Positions 33,640 to 46,234 of a stretch of 64,000 nt of DNA are shown piece after piece. Position 1 is the stretch's first letter. Each line of letters begins with the position of its first letter. The stretch comes from Pterois miles (taxonomy: Eukaryota > Chordata > Actinopteri > Perciformes > Scorpaenidae). The notes below the pieces were generated by a model. That model had not been told where the DNA came from. It worked only from the letters and a program-made list of their open reading frames with translations, and ran no database searches. The translations under genes were made by a program, and so were the position numbers. Location of the stretch: NCBI GenBank assembly GCA_947000775.1, contig CAMQGK010000341.1:4495501-4559500 (forward strand). The letters are read 5' to 3'.

Positions 33640-35200
33640 GTCAGCTGTCATGTGGAGAGGATGATGAAACGGCTGTCTGCCTGGTGGAATACCTCTGCAG
33701 CCCCATTTTCCCATGCCCTATACCTCTTTAAAGTTACATCTGAAAAAGGTATATGCATAGGAAAAAGGAACAGCGAGTGCAAAGAGCCCTGCTGCCATGT
33801 CGCCGCATGCTGGAGCCTGGAGGGCAGGGATGAAAAGAAGCTGGTCAGACACATGACGGCACGTATGACAGAAGTAAAAACTCAGATATTCTTGAAATGT
33901 AGAGGCAGCAAATTAGAAATGAAAGAAAAATACATATTCTATCTTTTAAAAAACAAAGCTTAAATCTCTAGTTTCCTACATTTGAAATTAAATCAGTTTG
34001 TGAGATGAATGAGGCACGAAGAGGACTTACCCCGTAAAGCTCCAGACGAGTCTCTCCTGGGACGGCACCTCCTCTCGGCCATTTATCCCTCCACAGGGAC
34101 CTTGAAGACGTTTGAGAAAGACAGTGTAGCTGTTGTCTGTGCTCACTCAGCACTTATCCTCCCTCCTTGGTTTGGAGCCATGGCGACACACCTGTGGACG
34201 CCTCTGGAGAGAAAACACTGATACACACAGCTCGGATGCCTATGCAAAGTTCATTGTCTGTTATGCCCCCATCGCGCCGGTCAACAGTGTTACAGTTATT
34301 ATCTCCTATCTGTAGACGTCAGAGGCCGAGCGTGGAAGAAGGGAAACGTTCAGGACGGCTCGTTCCTGCTGGTGGAGAAGTTTCTTATCTGTTCAGGGTT
34401 TTTTTTTTTTGCTCTCTCTCTCCCAGAAGAGGGGCCCCCATGCTTTTTAGCACTCAAGGTCTCTAGACAAGGACTCTCAGGGTGTGCTGAAGTGAGACAC
34501 TGACAAACACACACATACAGGAACACACGTTGTGTAGTGGAGGGAGTGCTATGGCATGTCAAGGCCAGTGCAGCGAGGCGAAGATGAAACTCTTCTCTCT
34601 GAGCCTCTGAGTTTGTTAAGAGCAGCAGTCGTATATCACAGGCTTTAGTAAAGGGATGATCTATCTTAGGGGATCATGTTCACCCAGTTAAGGTCATCTC
34701 AGACCACACCGAACCAGTAATCATCTCTGCTTCTCTCTATGATGGGCACCGTGAAGAGAGCTGCACAATATCAACATCTTTACAAGCAGTTTCTATATCT
34801 AGGTGTTGACTTTTGGTTAAAACATCCATGTTTATTTTATCATTGTATATGTTAAACCAGATATTACCACACTAAAAGTGTGTGCTGCCCTAACTCAGCC
34901 ACGTAGGACGCTGATGTGATGTTAAAACCAATCTTTTATTCAAATTTAAAGAGAAATGATACAACAATATATCTTATAAAAACCAAAATCAAGCGCATTT
35001 ATGTATGTTAAACAAGTATGGCCCTGAATCATATGTTATATCTCACTCATGGTGAGACATCTCAGGCAAAAACATTGTTTTTCATGCACTGGTCAGGTCT
35101 GAAAATTATTTTGCTTCCATAACATGTCTTCTATAATCCAAAACACACGTTTAGGTATTTATTTTACTACTTTGTGTATTTGTGTCTGTAGAGTTCTCTT
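33640..35200. other. Intergenic sequence with one orphan splice-donor-like site
   Basis: On the minus strand, a moderately GC-rich open stretch (about 34153-34031) ends GGAGCTTTACGG then GGTAAGTCC, a strong donor. No convincing acceptor, start context or recognisable protein accompanies it, so a non-coding transcript exon is as likely as a coding one. Confidence 0.35.
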
Positions 35201-35204
35201 AAAT

Positions 35205-35600
35205 CCACCAAAAGTCGGTATTCGATAATGCTTCATTTGTATATTTAAACTGAATTTCAGAAAACTTGTAAGGTAAAAAAACTGTCTTAATGTAAGTAAT
35301 CCAGTGGTGAAGTTTCATGGTGATATGTGTTAGTTTTCATTTTCAGCTACAGTGTCTTATGTAGTGTGATGGTATTTTACAATATGTCTTTAAAATGATG
35401 TTTTTTCTCCGACTCTGTGCCAGAAATCTTCAGTCGCAACTACATACACCAAACTTTCCAGTTTCATTCCTTTATATCTTCTGAAGTTTTTTTTTTTTTT
35501 TCCCCAGATGAGTTTGTTCGTATATCATTTATAGCCTGATTTATCGAACATTTTATTCCTAAATGGATGGCGAAAGTTATTTTCTTTATGGTTGCCGACA
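35205..35600 (+). repeat. Dispersed repeat, copy related to 46925-47245
   Basis: Shares TTTCAGAAAACTTGTAA, GGGAAGTTTCAT-like, ACTTTCCAGTTTCATT and GAGTTTGTTCGTA with the block at 46925-47245. A partial third copy is at 35705-35805 (ATTACAGAAAACTTGT, GGGGAAGTTTCATGG). Family not recognised. Confidence 0.6.
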
Positions 35601-36158
35601 GCATTTTATGATAAAAGACTGATATCCAAAATTCCCTCTTTTAAAACCTTTAACTCTAATACTGTATGTCAACAAAATGAAATACTAATAAGATAAAAAA
35701 AATGAATAAGATCATTTGTATATTTAAACATGCAATTACAGAAAACTTGTTTAGCCTTAATGTCAGTTATCATCTGGGGAAGTTTCATGGTGATATCTAT
35801 TATTTAAATTAATGAAAACAACCATATTCAGCTGCGTCTCCCCTTATATGAAAGATCTTTATGCACAGTTGAAATTCAGGCTGAAAATTCTTCGGTAGGA
35901 AAACAGAGTATGTAGATTTTAAAGTGTCAGCTTTCTATGAAACAACACCCTGAAATACTGCAATTATACATTTCAGTGAAAAATATATATTTGAACTGGT
36001 TTTCTTTCTTTTTTTTGGATCATACTTTTTATTGTTTCCCTATAAAAACATCCTAAACCGTAACAAATAATATGCACATACAGTATAATCACAGACAATA
36101 ACTGTAAATTAAAAAATAAAGTATTCAAAACAAAGGAGGAGAAAAGTAATAAGTAGCA

Positions 36159-36224
36159 GTACTACTAATACTACTACTACTAATACTACTATTACTACTA
36201 CTACTACTATATACTACTACTATG
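36159..36224. repeat. (ACT)n trinucleotide repeat
   Basis: Roughly twenty ACT triplets with TAT and ATT interruptions. Confidence 0.8.
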
Positions 36225-36229
36225 AAGAA

Positions 36230-37620
36230 ATATACATAAATCTAAATAAGTACATGAATAAAATAGATTGACAGCACCTACTTACATTCTCACCACGTTA
36301 GTTCACCCACACAGGATAAAAACATGGTGTGTTTAAGGCACATTTACAAAAACAGAATATAATAATAAGTAAATAAATAAGTAAAATGAATATAATTAGA
36401 TAAAATACAAAAATAAAATGAATTAAATACAGGTTGCATTACTTGTGCTGAACTGGTTTTCTTTAGTTTGGGTCATTGATTATTAATTTGTGGGGTCTGG
36501 GTTGAGCTGTATGCGTGACACAATAATAAAAATATAATTTATGTGTTCCTGTATTACTTTTCAGAACCTAAAAACAGCGGTTTCACTAGTGCTACGCAGA
36601 CTAGATTATTCTAATAATATGTTACCCAGCTGGGTATAAATATAAATCCCCAAACCACCACCTGGTGGCGTCAGTTTCAAGCCCTGACTGGCAGCAGACT
36701 GAGGTCAAACACTAGTTGTATACAGTATAATGTAGATATTTGAGTTAATGTACTCAGAATAACACAGGTGAGGTTTACAGTGTTTGCTTCTATAATGAGT
36801 GGCACAGTGACAGTGAAGTCTAGTACTGAGTATGAGTATCTGAGCGACGCTGTGAGCCGTGCCCTTCTGGTGAGATAAACACTAAACTATTTGATCAAGG
36901 TCTGACGAGCAAGGGCATATTTGTGCCCTGACGGCGGAGTGTGCAGTAGCCATGGAGAGCTGCAATATGTACTGCGTTTAAACAGCAAATCCCAGGTCCA
37001 GCATCCTCCTCGCAGTACTCTGCAAAACAAAACAAAAAACCCCAATGGCAAACAAGTGCACCCCAATGCAGCATTTCCCCCTTCATCAAACGTCAGACTC
37101 ATTTCCTCCACGTCTCACGAGAGGCTGCTTTTAATTGGGTACACTTTAACATGCAGCTTCTCTTGTTTTTTTTTTTTTGTTTTTTTTTTAGCAGAGTTTC
37201 ATTTGAGCGAGGTAAATCTGCAGAGTTAAGCAGAAAAAAGGCAACAAAAGCTGCTTGTTCATCTAAACGCTTCTGCCACGAAGCAGGAGCGAGTTCACTC
37301 AGCACAAAACAGCAGAGGCGAGACGCAGTTTAGGAATTTGACAGTTTGACAGGATGAAGGTGTAATATTTCCTGCAACAAAACAAACACCTGTAGTTGTC
37401 TTTGGGCTTGAATTGGCAATTTGGGGGATCTGTTATGCTTATTAGCAACAACCAGAGGCTCAGTTCGACTCAGAAATACTTGCTGTGCAGTTTGTATATT
37501 TCTATTTGTGCAAATCACTTTCAAGATACGTAGTAATGCAAGCCAGTGTGTCAGGATGTTATTATCAACCATCATAGCTGCTTAGCTCTAGACAGTCTGC
37601 CGAGTGGTCCACCATTTTTA
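36230..37620. other. Intergenic sequence, no genes seen
   Basis: 36350-36440 is TAAATAAGTAAA-type simple sequence. T-rich runs lie at 37169-37190. Open frames here have no splice-site or family support. Confidence 0.5.
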
Positions 37621-37750
37621 ATCAAATATCTCCACAACTATTGGTTGGATTGCCATAAAATCTGAATCAGATATCTATGAGGAAGAATCCTAAAGAATCT
37701 GGTGATCATCTGACTTTTCGTCTAGCACCACCAACAGGTCAAAAACTGTA
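37620..37750. repeat. Possible dispersed repeat (ATATCTCCACAACTATTGG)
   Basis: ATATCTCCACAACTATTGGT followed by GGATTGCCATAAAATCTG resembles a widespread teleost repeat. There is no second copy in the window, so this rests on recognition only. Confidence 0.35.
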
Positions 37751-37751
37751 C

Positions 37752-38104
37752 ATCCATCCATCTTGAAATGCTTATCCCGTTAGGGGTCATGGGGGACTGG
37801 AGCCGATCCCAGCTGGTTTTGGGTTGGGGGAAGGCGGGTTCACCCCGGACCGGTTGCCAGTCCATCGCTGGGCTGACACATAGACACAACATTCATGCTC
37901 ACATTCACACCTACCGGACATTTAAAGTCATCAATTAACCAGCATGCACTTGGACTGTGGGAGGAAGCCGGAGAACTCGGAGATTACCCACGTTAACCCG
38001 GGGAGAACCTGCAAACTTCACACAGAAGATCCCCAAGTCGGACTGTAACCGGCGACAGCCTTGCTGTGAAGCGACAGTGCTAACCGATGCACCACCATGC
38101 AGCC
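37752..38104 (-). mobile_element. tRNA-derived SINE-like repeat, reverse orientation
   Basis: Reverse complement of the repeat at 54364-54722. On the minus strand it has GTTAGCACTGTCGCTTCACA near the 5' end and GAACATGCAAAC-, CCGGCTTCCTCCCAC- and GATCGGCTCCAG-like segments, and ends in a GGATG tail. The A-box is recognisable and the B-box is eroded. About 350 bp long. Confidence 0.75.
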
Positions 38105-38109
38105 CAAGA

Positions 38110-39490
38110 TTCCACATATCGAGTGAAATATCTCTACAAGTACAAGATGTATTGGTATACTTTTGTGTACAGACACCTATAGGCCCTGGGTGATGAATCT
38201 TAAAGGATAACTTTGGTATTTTTCAACCTGGACCCTAATTTCCCATAATATTGTGTCAAAGTGACTGATGGGGACAACAATTTCTGAAAACGATCCAGTA
38301 TTGATGGAGAACGCTGTTACTGCCAGCCACTAAACGGGCTGTAATGTAATAATTCGGGGCAATCTGGCACCATCAGGTTACGTCCACTGAAAGCGCTCGT
38401 TGTCTCTGACAGGCTCATACTGTTACTATAAGAGTCTGACACGTTATGAAAAGGACCCTACAGAGAAATAAAATGTTCTTCTTCACATTTCTCCTGATCT
38501 GGCCTGTTAGCTATTTTGTGTCTCGCTCAGAGAGGTCTTGATCTGAAATCTCATGTTGCATCCACATAGTCAAAATCAGCTAAATATTCAGCCGTGACAC
38601 TGAAAATCTAAATAACGCTAAGCTACTCTTTCTGTACTCCAACACAACAAAGTCTGACAACAGCAGCGTTCCTCTCACCAACCGTCGCTCACATTTCCAC
38701 TGTTGTCTTCTGGCAACAAGTCACATGACACAGAAAGGAAAAATGGTTTATTTCTCTGTGGGGTAATTTCAATAGTGTCGTCAGCCGCTTATAATAACGA
38801 TCTGAGCCTGTCAGTGGAAAAATAATAACTTAAAGTGGACGTAAACTGACTGTATTACAGCTTGTTTGGCGGCTGCTGGTTACAGCGTTGTCCCTCAATA
38901 CTGGACCAGAGTCATCCCCATTAGTCACTTCAAAACAAAAACATGGGAAGACAGTCCCAGGTCTCAGTCCGGGGTCCAGGTTGAAAATATACAGTTATCC
39001 TTTAATGACCTGGACAAATTTAAAATCAAACTTCCTGCTGTTTATTTCCAACTTCTTACTGAGCTGCCTTAAAACTTTCCCTTTTCATTAATCGCTCCAT
39101 TATATTACTATAAAACCAAATTATGGGCCATGTTTTCCTCTATTTAAAAAATAAAAAAAGATTAATTTAATTTTTGGGTTATGTCACTCTTAATTTGAAA
39201 AACCAAGGACTGTATTTTGAGGTAAAGGGTATTCAAGAGAAGAAGCATGCACGCTGAACAATTTATATCAGCAGCAAAGCATTTATCATTACTTGCAAAT
39301 CATTCATGTGTGATTAATTTCTTTCCTGCTGCAACAGGATTGGTACGGTTAAAGCTCTAAAACAGCATGAAATGTTGAATGTTCAATATGCATTAACTTA
39401 ACGAAACCAAGTACTGCTTTAAATTATGATGCATTCAGGCTCTGTTAAGTGAAATGAGTATTGAGCTAAATTCTAATGTTATCATGATGT
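38110..39490. other. Intergenic sequence, no genes seen
   Basis: 38200-39000 has the look of a decayed repeat (TAAAGGATAACTTTGGTATT; TTGTGTCAAAGTGACTGATG) with inverted pieces near 38960-39005 (GGGGTCCAGGTTGAAAATAT against ATTTTTCAACCTGGACCC at 38219). This suggests an old foldback or TIR element of about 790 bp. No coding sequence is supported. Confidence 0.45.
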
Positions 39491-39604
39491 GTTCAAACGT
39501 AATCTTATCTTATCTTTTTAGGTTATAACAAACAGTTTTAAAGCTAAAGTGAAGATACATTATCATCACACATCATATGAAATTAGAAACTATATGAAAT
39601 TAGA

Positions 39605-39635
39605 CTAATAAAGGAATATCTTATCTTATCTTAAA
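39605..39635 (+). mobile_element. LINE or SINE 3' tail with (CTTAT)n
   Basis: TAATAAAGGAATATCTTATC followed by TTATCTTA is the forward-strand version of the tail at 22900-22962. An isolated CTTATCTTATC also occurs near 39503. Confidence 0.5.
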
Positions 39636-39639
39636 ACCT

Positions 39640-41170
39640 ACAGAATCCACAGGTACCAGCCATGACATGCTACCACGTCGGGAAGGAGGTTACATAACGC
39701 TCCAAACTTAGTAAGTATAATAAATAAGTGACCCACTGTCCACTAGAAGGGGCTTTATAAAAAACATAAATGAACAAAAATATTTTTGATATGTTTCTTA
39801 CATCCCAATTAAATTATGTAAAAGAAAATATAAAATAACTATTAAAGCCTTTTTTCTTCCAGGTCTCAGTAGGTTAAATGAAAAAGTTACAGTACAACCA
39901 ATGTAAAAAGTTAATCTGGAGCCCTGCATTCACTACAGTGTAGCCTGCTGAACAATGCTATGTGAACCACAGTGACCCAAGGTCATTTAGACACAAAGAA
40001 TGCTTTCAGCAGCCAAGTCAATGCTCGCGTTTGTTATTATTCTAACAATCTCTACCGATGTGAAAATGCTGCTTTGTTGCATACCTCTGTGAGGCTGGAT
40101 CCCGCCTCTTCCTGTCCTTCTCCCAGCAGTTAGTGAATCTTAACTTCCCCTCCCACCGATCATCTGAGATGGCGCTTTGGTGCAGGATGCAGGAGACGTT
40201 AAAACAGATGGAGAGGGAGGTGGGGGGGCTTCCCTGGGCCCCTCATGTAGGGGCCAATCTGCATCAGGCAGGGGGGCTGACAGAATAAGGCCATGGGGAG
40301 GTGAAACAAGCACCTCAGCCAGGTCCTCTGGGGAGTCGGGCCACCATGCCACCACCTGGCTACCAATAGGAGGCTTGTGAGTTCAAGCATGCCGAGGCTA
40401 AAAGTTCTCCTCACCTCCGAACAACGGTGGCTCTTTTCATCTGTTCTGCTGTGTCGCGAGAAGAGGAAGAGGATGATGAGAAGCAGTTGAATAAAACAGT
40501 GATTACAGGAGGTCAGATGAGCTGCATAAATCTGAGATGCAAACCAATATTTCCCTTCCACATTTGTGTGGCCGTGAACATTTCTGAGCGCATAACCTCA
40601 TTTTACATTTAAATGAATGTCTCCGGCTTCATTTTTTACAGCTTGTATGTTTGTAAACTGTCTCTGCTCTCTGCAAAGCACAGGAATCTATTCGTGGTTC
40701 ACAGCCAGCTGTAATGGAAACCAGGCAGGGTTTGACCTCAAGCTTTCTCATGACTCTAATTCATGTGCTCATATCATTCAAGGCTGGTGAACACACTGCC
40801 TGCAACCACCTCTTCTTCTTCTTCTCTTTGACTGCAGGCGTTCACTGTATCTGACGCAGAGTTACTGACAAAGAGCTACAGCAGCAGAAGCTTTGCTCTG
40901 TGATTACCGGCAAAATGTTGCTAGAGTTTTATATTTTTAAAAAATAGCTATAGATAAGCTGTTCTTTCTCATTTATCCTGGAGACATCACTATTCACGGT
41001 TGTGTGTTATATACTGTATTTGTGAAAATCCTACCATGAATTACTGAACGGCGAACTGATAAGAGCTCATGTCAACACACACCCTGCCATGAGAGGTTTG
41101 AGCTTGTTGCCCCTCTTTTAACAGCAGTAATTACCGTGAGATGAAATTAAAATAAATCCTGTTCCTCTAT
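39640..41170. other. Intergenic sequence, no genes seen
   Basis: 40130-40380 is GC-richer with open frames on both strands but no start context, splice pair or known motif. The rest is AT-rich single-copy-looking sequence. Confidence 0.45.
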
Positions 41171-41182
41171 TTCTATCTATCC

Positions 41183-41497
41183 TTGCTACTCTCTCTCTGC
41201 CTATGTCTCAATCTCTTCCTCCCTGCCTCCCTTTCTTTCTCCATCCCTGAAGGTGGCTCAATCAGACGACGACGGTGGCTGTCTGACGTTGTCAAAAGAC
41301 ATTTCAATTTGGCGAGCCTCCCTCAGGTTCGGGCAAATTACCACTTCAAAAGGCTGCGAGTCCCCAGGTCGCTCCCGGTGGGGTCGAACAAGTACGCCGT
41401 CGCTCACTCTCTCTATCTCAGCAATGCTGATGAGGCCCTCCTGAGCATGCTCGTTCCTCCATACTAACAAAACTCTCTCCGGTAGAAAATGCTTCAT
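41183..41497. other. GC-richer segment open on both strands
   Basis: The forward strand has a 94-codon frame with a hydrophobic start then basic IRRRRWLSDVVKRHFN (41183-41467). The reverse strand has a 79-codon frame with VSDGVLVRPHRERPGD and FEVVICPNLREARQIEM (41497-41258). The reverse frame has the more protein-like composition and could be a terminal exon. I recognise neither and see no convincing splice acceptor. Confidence 0.25.
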
Positions 41498-41499
41498 TC

Positions 41500-43280
41500 G
41501 TCTGCATGACGAGCGTTATGTCTTTAATTCATGTGAGGTGGAACATGCCAGTAGATTTTTAACCACAAATGAGCTAATGAAAAACACGTTACATGACAGA
41601 AAAAAAATAACTTTCAGGCTAAATTTGAGTTGAGTTTCTGTGTAAATGGTATAAAAATGCTATCCTTTTAATTAAAGGACCGTTAGCCTCACTCAGAGGA
41701 CATCCTTACCATAGTAACACTACTAGTAGTACCACAGTTTCACATGTGTGAACTACGGTGGCCTTCAGGCCTTCAGGCTCTCTAGACCGGACCTGGACAT
41801 CATACGGCCCTCGTGATGGTTCTGCCCGGCCCGGTGTCCCCTCCACACAATAAAAACCTATCCAGACAGAGAGCGTCTAAAGGGCTAACATTAATTACAC
41901 AATACATAACTAATAGGACACAGGACATTATTGGGCGCTGAGGACAACCAACTGTTATTCCAAAACACCAAAAGTCCAAAAAATGTCCCACTGGACCAAA
42001 AGCCCATTTGTCCAAGAGTCTGTTACTCCGCCAACACTGCCAAGGCCAACGAGACGCAAACTCTCCCGCAACAGAGGCACAGGTGGAAATCTGTCCAAAT
42101 AGTTTTTACCCACAGATATTTCCACATGGGTGTGCAAACATTCATAAAATGCTTGGCCTTCTGCTAACTTGAATGGTAACTAATATTTGAATCATGCAGC
42201 TCTTCTAGACTTTCCAAACGATAATTTACCGAATGAAACCGAAATACCGATTAAAAGATTGATACAACCATCACATCTGTTTGCTAACCATGAAGCTCGA
42301 AGAGGGAAGAGGCAGGTAGTTAGCTTAGCTTAGCATAATGACTGGGAGCAGGGGGAAACAGTTAGCCTAGTCCATTTTACAGACCTGTACACATAAATAA
42401 ACACAATATAACGTATTAACTTTACAGGTGCTGGTAGGAATATTTTCTTAAACTTTTAGACACCTGGAGGAGGCTAAGTTCCTAGCTTTAAAATTAGCCT
42501 ATGCTATATACACTATAGTGGTATTAATCTTCTCGACTAACACCAGGCAATAAAGTGAATAATAACGCTTCCCAAATTGTGCAACTTTTCCTTTATCTTA
42601 TTACATACTGTAGGTTACTGTATGTTATGTTTGTGATAATACTTATTTCAAACTAATAGGACTGGTAAAATGATATGCAGGAGACAAAACAAGCGCTTAG
42701 ATAAAAAGACATAAATCTGCTATAAAAGTGAACTGAATTAGGTTGCAGGTTAATCAGAAGAAGCATTTTCTGCACCCTTGATGTACCATATCTGTCCATC
42801 ACATCTCTCTTTTAGCTTAAATTTGTGCTATTGATCTTTATTTCTTTGCCAGTGCATTGCTGTCAAGAATAATTTTGCAATTTATTTAAATATTGCACCT
42901 GTTACACTGATGATTTTGTCTCACGCTGCTTTGAAATCCCACATACCAAACTGCGGCTTGTCTGCTTCGCAGCTAACATAAGCTATTAACTGGCATTCAA
43001 TCTAAGAACACCCACCATGATGGATCAAGGTCATGTTCGGGTTCATTATTTATTTTGTACAGCTATCCATTTACTCTGTGGTGTGAAAGTATGAAGTGTT
43101 TATTTTGTGAAGCCCATTTAGCAGCTGAGAGACATTTGACACCCTTCAAACGGTGTCAGTTATGTAATTCTCATTGTTTTTGAGATGAGAGTTCAAAAGA
43201 GATCAAACTGTAATAAAAGTCAATTTCACAATATTTATTTCTGTATATGCCATCATACTGTCCTGCAACATGAATCTGCA
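41500..43280. other. Intergenic sequence, no genes seen
   Basis: AT-rich with scattered TTAGCTTAGC-like simple pieces near 42320-42370 that recall a teleost repeat. No open frame with support. Confidence 0.45.
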
Positions 43281-43283
43281 TTA

Positions 43284-43304
43284 TGTGTGTGTGTGTGTGT
43301 GTGT
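43284..43304. repeat. (GT)n microsatellite
   Basis: Ten to eleven GT units. Confidence 0.85.
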
Positions 43305-43365
43305 TAGTCACCGATTTCTAAATCCCCTCTGACGATCATCTTCATTATACATTGTGTGAGTGAAT

Positions 43366-43600
43366 GGTAAATGGACTTGCATTTATAGATTTATATATTG
43401 CTTTTCTAGTCTTTTCATACACTGACATCAGAGGCTGCTGAGGTGCCAACTTTGCCCATCAGGATCTGATCTAAATACTCATTTACACACCGATGGCTCA
43501 GCCTTCGGGAGTAATTTGGGGTTAAGTGTCTTGCTCAAGGACACGTCGACATGTGACCGGAGCAGTCGGAGATCGAACCACCGACCCTCTCTACCCTCTG
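43366..43600 (+). mobile_element. TAAATGGACTTGCATTTATA dispersed repeat, copy 1
   Basis: Shares GGTAAATGGACT, GCCCATCAGGATCTGATC, TCAGCCTTCGGGAGTAATTT and TGCTCAAGGACAC with 46388-46615. A common teleost non-autonomous repeat; class not certain. Confidence 0.7.
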
Positions 43601-43622
43601 AGCCTCAGCCGCCCCGGGAACT

Positions 43623-44127
43623 ACTGGTGCCTTCAAATGAAACATGTGAGTTTGTGTTTACAACATGGGAAGTCGTATACACAATGCGCGTGGTGTGTTC
43701 GAGTGGTCAAGTCGTGAAGAACACTGCAGCTAAGAAACGGCAATATTAACGTTACTGTCGCCGTCCAGAAGCCACAGAGGCTAACAATTTAGCAAGCTAG
43801 CTAGTGGCTAACATAATACAGGAAATGTAAAGACATAACGACAGAGGAGAAAGATGAGGTCGTTGAGAATATCAACATTTTCTCATACACATTATAAAAT
43901 TACAAACAAAAACAATATACGACTAAAATTATAATATATTCATTTATTCTGTACCAAAAAATGAGCTTCCATGGTCTCCGTCATTTCTGACAACGTCAAC
44001 AAAAATGTCACAACTGAATTCAGAGCTTTCAGAAACTTTCCAATTAAGAGGTCGTGAATACCACAAGACGGGGGCATTTGAATGGACTCATGAACGCGGT
44101 AAACACGACCCCATTTGAAGGCACCAC
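43623..44127 (+). mobile_element. Non-autonomous TIR element, ACTGGTGCCTTCAAATG ends
   Basis: Starts ACTGGTGCCTTCAAATG and ends CCCATTTGAAGGCACCA, so the ends are inverted repeats. The interior has no coding frame. A 3' half copy is at 52628-52932, and a reverse fragment at 60320-60381. Confidence 0.65.
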
Positions 44128-44164
44128 GGACCTGGGGTGAGTACAAGCGCCGGTCCTTGATGCC

Positions 44165-44390
44165 AAATTTCATAGTGGCCACACGGTGGTACTACAACTT
44201 CGGTGTCCATCATATGATGCCATTGGACCCAAAAAGACTTTTCCCCATAGACTTACATTGGGAAAGAGATGTCTGTAACGGATAATAGCGGATAATTTAT
44301 TTTGAGATGAATCAACTTCCCAGTATGAACACTCTAATATTTAAATCATTAGGCCCTAAAAGTTGTAAAATGCACTGATAACTGAGCCCA
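44165..44390 (+). repeat. Dispersed repeat, copy related to 51935-52115
   Basis: Both carry AACTTCCCAGTATGAACA, GAGATGTCTGTAA (GAGACGTCTGTAA in the other) and ATGATG/ATGATGTCATTGG before a CCCAAAA run. About 180 bp of shared order. Confidence 0.65.
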
Positions 44391-44559
44391 GAGTTATTTC
44401 CCTTCCACCGTTCATGTGAACCAGTCCCAGACCGGGGCTGGAACGAGGCCACCCGATCTGACCGCCATCAGGCTATTGAATGGCCGTTACCAACACTCAT
44501 CTGTCCCATGTTTGTGGGCCAGTAGGAGCCTACTAAACTAATAGTAGGTTCACAAAGTG

Positions 44560-44890
44560 ATTATCTATCTATCAGCCTTCTATGTTGTAAAAGTGAAAAT
44601 GAAACGTTAAACATTCTAACATGTTGTTAAACTAAATGAAATTACACAAAGAAACAAAAAAGGTTTACACAATAAAACTACAACTTCTTTAGGTTTAGGC
44701 AAAAATAAAACTACACATTCTTTAAGTTTAGGGATGATGAACATCATGTTTTCGGTTTAAATAACTACAAAGACAAAGACAAATACACATTGTTGGTTTC
44801 ACACAGGATGCAAACGCCAGTTTCCTGGGTGAAAGTCCTGTGTCTATTGGCTCACAAGCCTCGTCAGAACCGAACATCTGATATCTTCCA
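44560..44890 (+). repeat. Dispersed repeat with TTTAGGTTTAGGCAAAA core
   Basis: TTCTTTAGGTTTAGGCAAAA, TTTCGGTTTAAATAACTAC and CTGGGTGAAAGTCCTGTGT match a common teleost repeat. Related reverse pieces are at 55040-55290 and 63140-63190. Confidence 0.5.
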
Positions 44891-44999
44891 CAGAGATAAA
44901 CAAAACATTCAGACTCTGTGTACTATGTGTACTATCATTCCACATACTTTTGTGTGAATAAATGGTAGTATGAGTATCTTTTTGGACACGCTGAGCTGT

Positions 45000-45690
45000 A
45001 ATTAACATACTGTTGGTTTCATACTAAGGTTTCGGACATACTAAAAAGTCTAACACAGAGTTTTAGCGTATTAAATAGCATGTTTGTATGAAAATTTGGA
45101 CACAACCTCATTTTGAACTAATTCACAGTCATATATTTTTTTTCAGGAAAAGACATACTTCTATATTTGACACCTTTTTAAAAGCTCTGTGGATGTATTA
45201 ATATTTTAATCATTCACCTACATAAAAATGTTATCAATAACACCTTTAAAATCATGTGAGACGTTTGAGGCTTGGTGTGAATCTCCTCCCTGCTGAGTCC
45301 ATAATACTCCCAGGTTGCATGTGTGAAAGAGCAATAAGCCAGAACCTACCTGCTCGCTCTTTGTAAGTCACCGTGAATAAAGACATTAACTAATAATACC
45401 CTTGAATGTGACATGAAATATAAATGACTTAACGCTATTAACTGCAGTGAATTGAAGAACTAGCTTCCTTAATACAGTGAGAAAACTGACTTGTGTTAAC
45501 AGAGATTTGAATAATGGTTCTGTTGTTTTGTTGTGTAAATGAATGATGACACTCCTCGTTTCTGCACACGTGTTTTGCCGGAGCGATTGTAATAAGCCTC
45601 GCGGTGAGTAAAGCAGCCATTTCAGAGCTCGGCGGGGAGCTGTCAGGGAGTGACGGCGCGCTATTGTCTGAGTTGACTGACACTCACGGA
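45000..45690. other. Intergenic sequence, no genes seen
   Basis: AT-rich up to 45530, then a short GC-rich part at 45580-45660. No supported frame. Confidence 0.45.
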
Positions 45691-45699
45691 GTAACCATG

Positions 45700-46030
45700 C
45701 ATCACCAGCGCTTTAATGTGGCGTGCTGCTGTTGAATGGCTCTGTTTGGTTTGATCACGGCTAATGGTTCACTAATATGGCAATTAAAGATCAAACGCCG
45801 TTTAATGAAATATTTAGTGCTCGCACGTCGTTCAGCCTCTCTGGGCCTTTGACTCGGCTGCTGCACAGAGGTTTTCATTAATCAAATTAGCACAGAGTAA
45901 TTGCCACAAAAACAACTTGGGGCCTTCGGGGGGCCCCCGAGAGACCCCAGGGCAGTCAACCACTTTCCCCAAATTGGTAATCCCTTTGTTTACCCTGTGA
46001 CTCATGAGCTGTCATTCAAACGAAATCCAT
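45700..46030. promoter_or_regulatory. Candidate conserved non-coding element
   Basis: Low-repeat sequence dense in homeodomain-type cores (GGCTAATGG, CATTAATCAAATTAG, GAGTAATTGCC), with a forkhead-like TTTGTTTAC and an AP-1-like TGACTCATGAG. It also has a GGGGCC/GGCCCC hairpin near 45920-45940. Composition and site density resemble developmental enhancers, but conservation cannot be tested here. Confidence 0.25.
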
Positions 46031-46234
46031 GTATTAGACTGATCCTCTCACAGTCAGATTTATCATATGCTTGACATTTGTGTTTGTGTATGTTAACATC
46101 AAAAAAACGAACGATATGTTTTCCATGTTTAATATTGTATTTGTTTATTTTTGTGTTGCCTACAACTGCCTCAGTTTGTTTACTGATTTGGTTAATTTGC
46201 TTTATTCAAACAGTTTCACGTCCTCCTACATAAA

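Noticed and set aside
33511..33963. 127-codon frame MCVKVCEGVCVCV... and the reverse His/Thr-rich frame
   Set aside because: Both cross a GT microsatellite and have no family or splice support.
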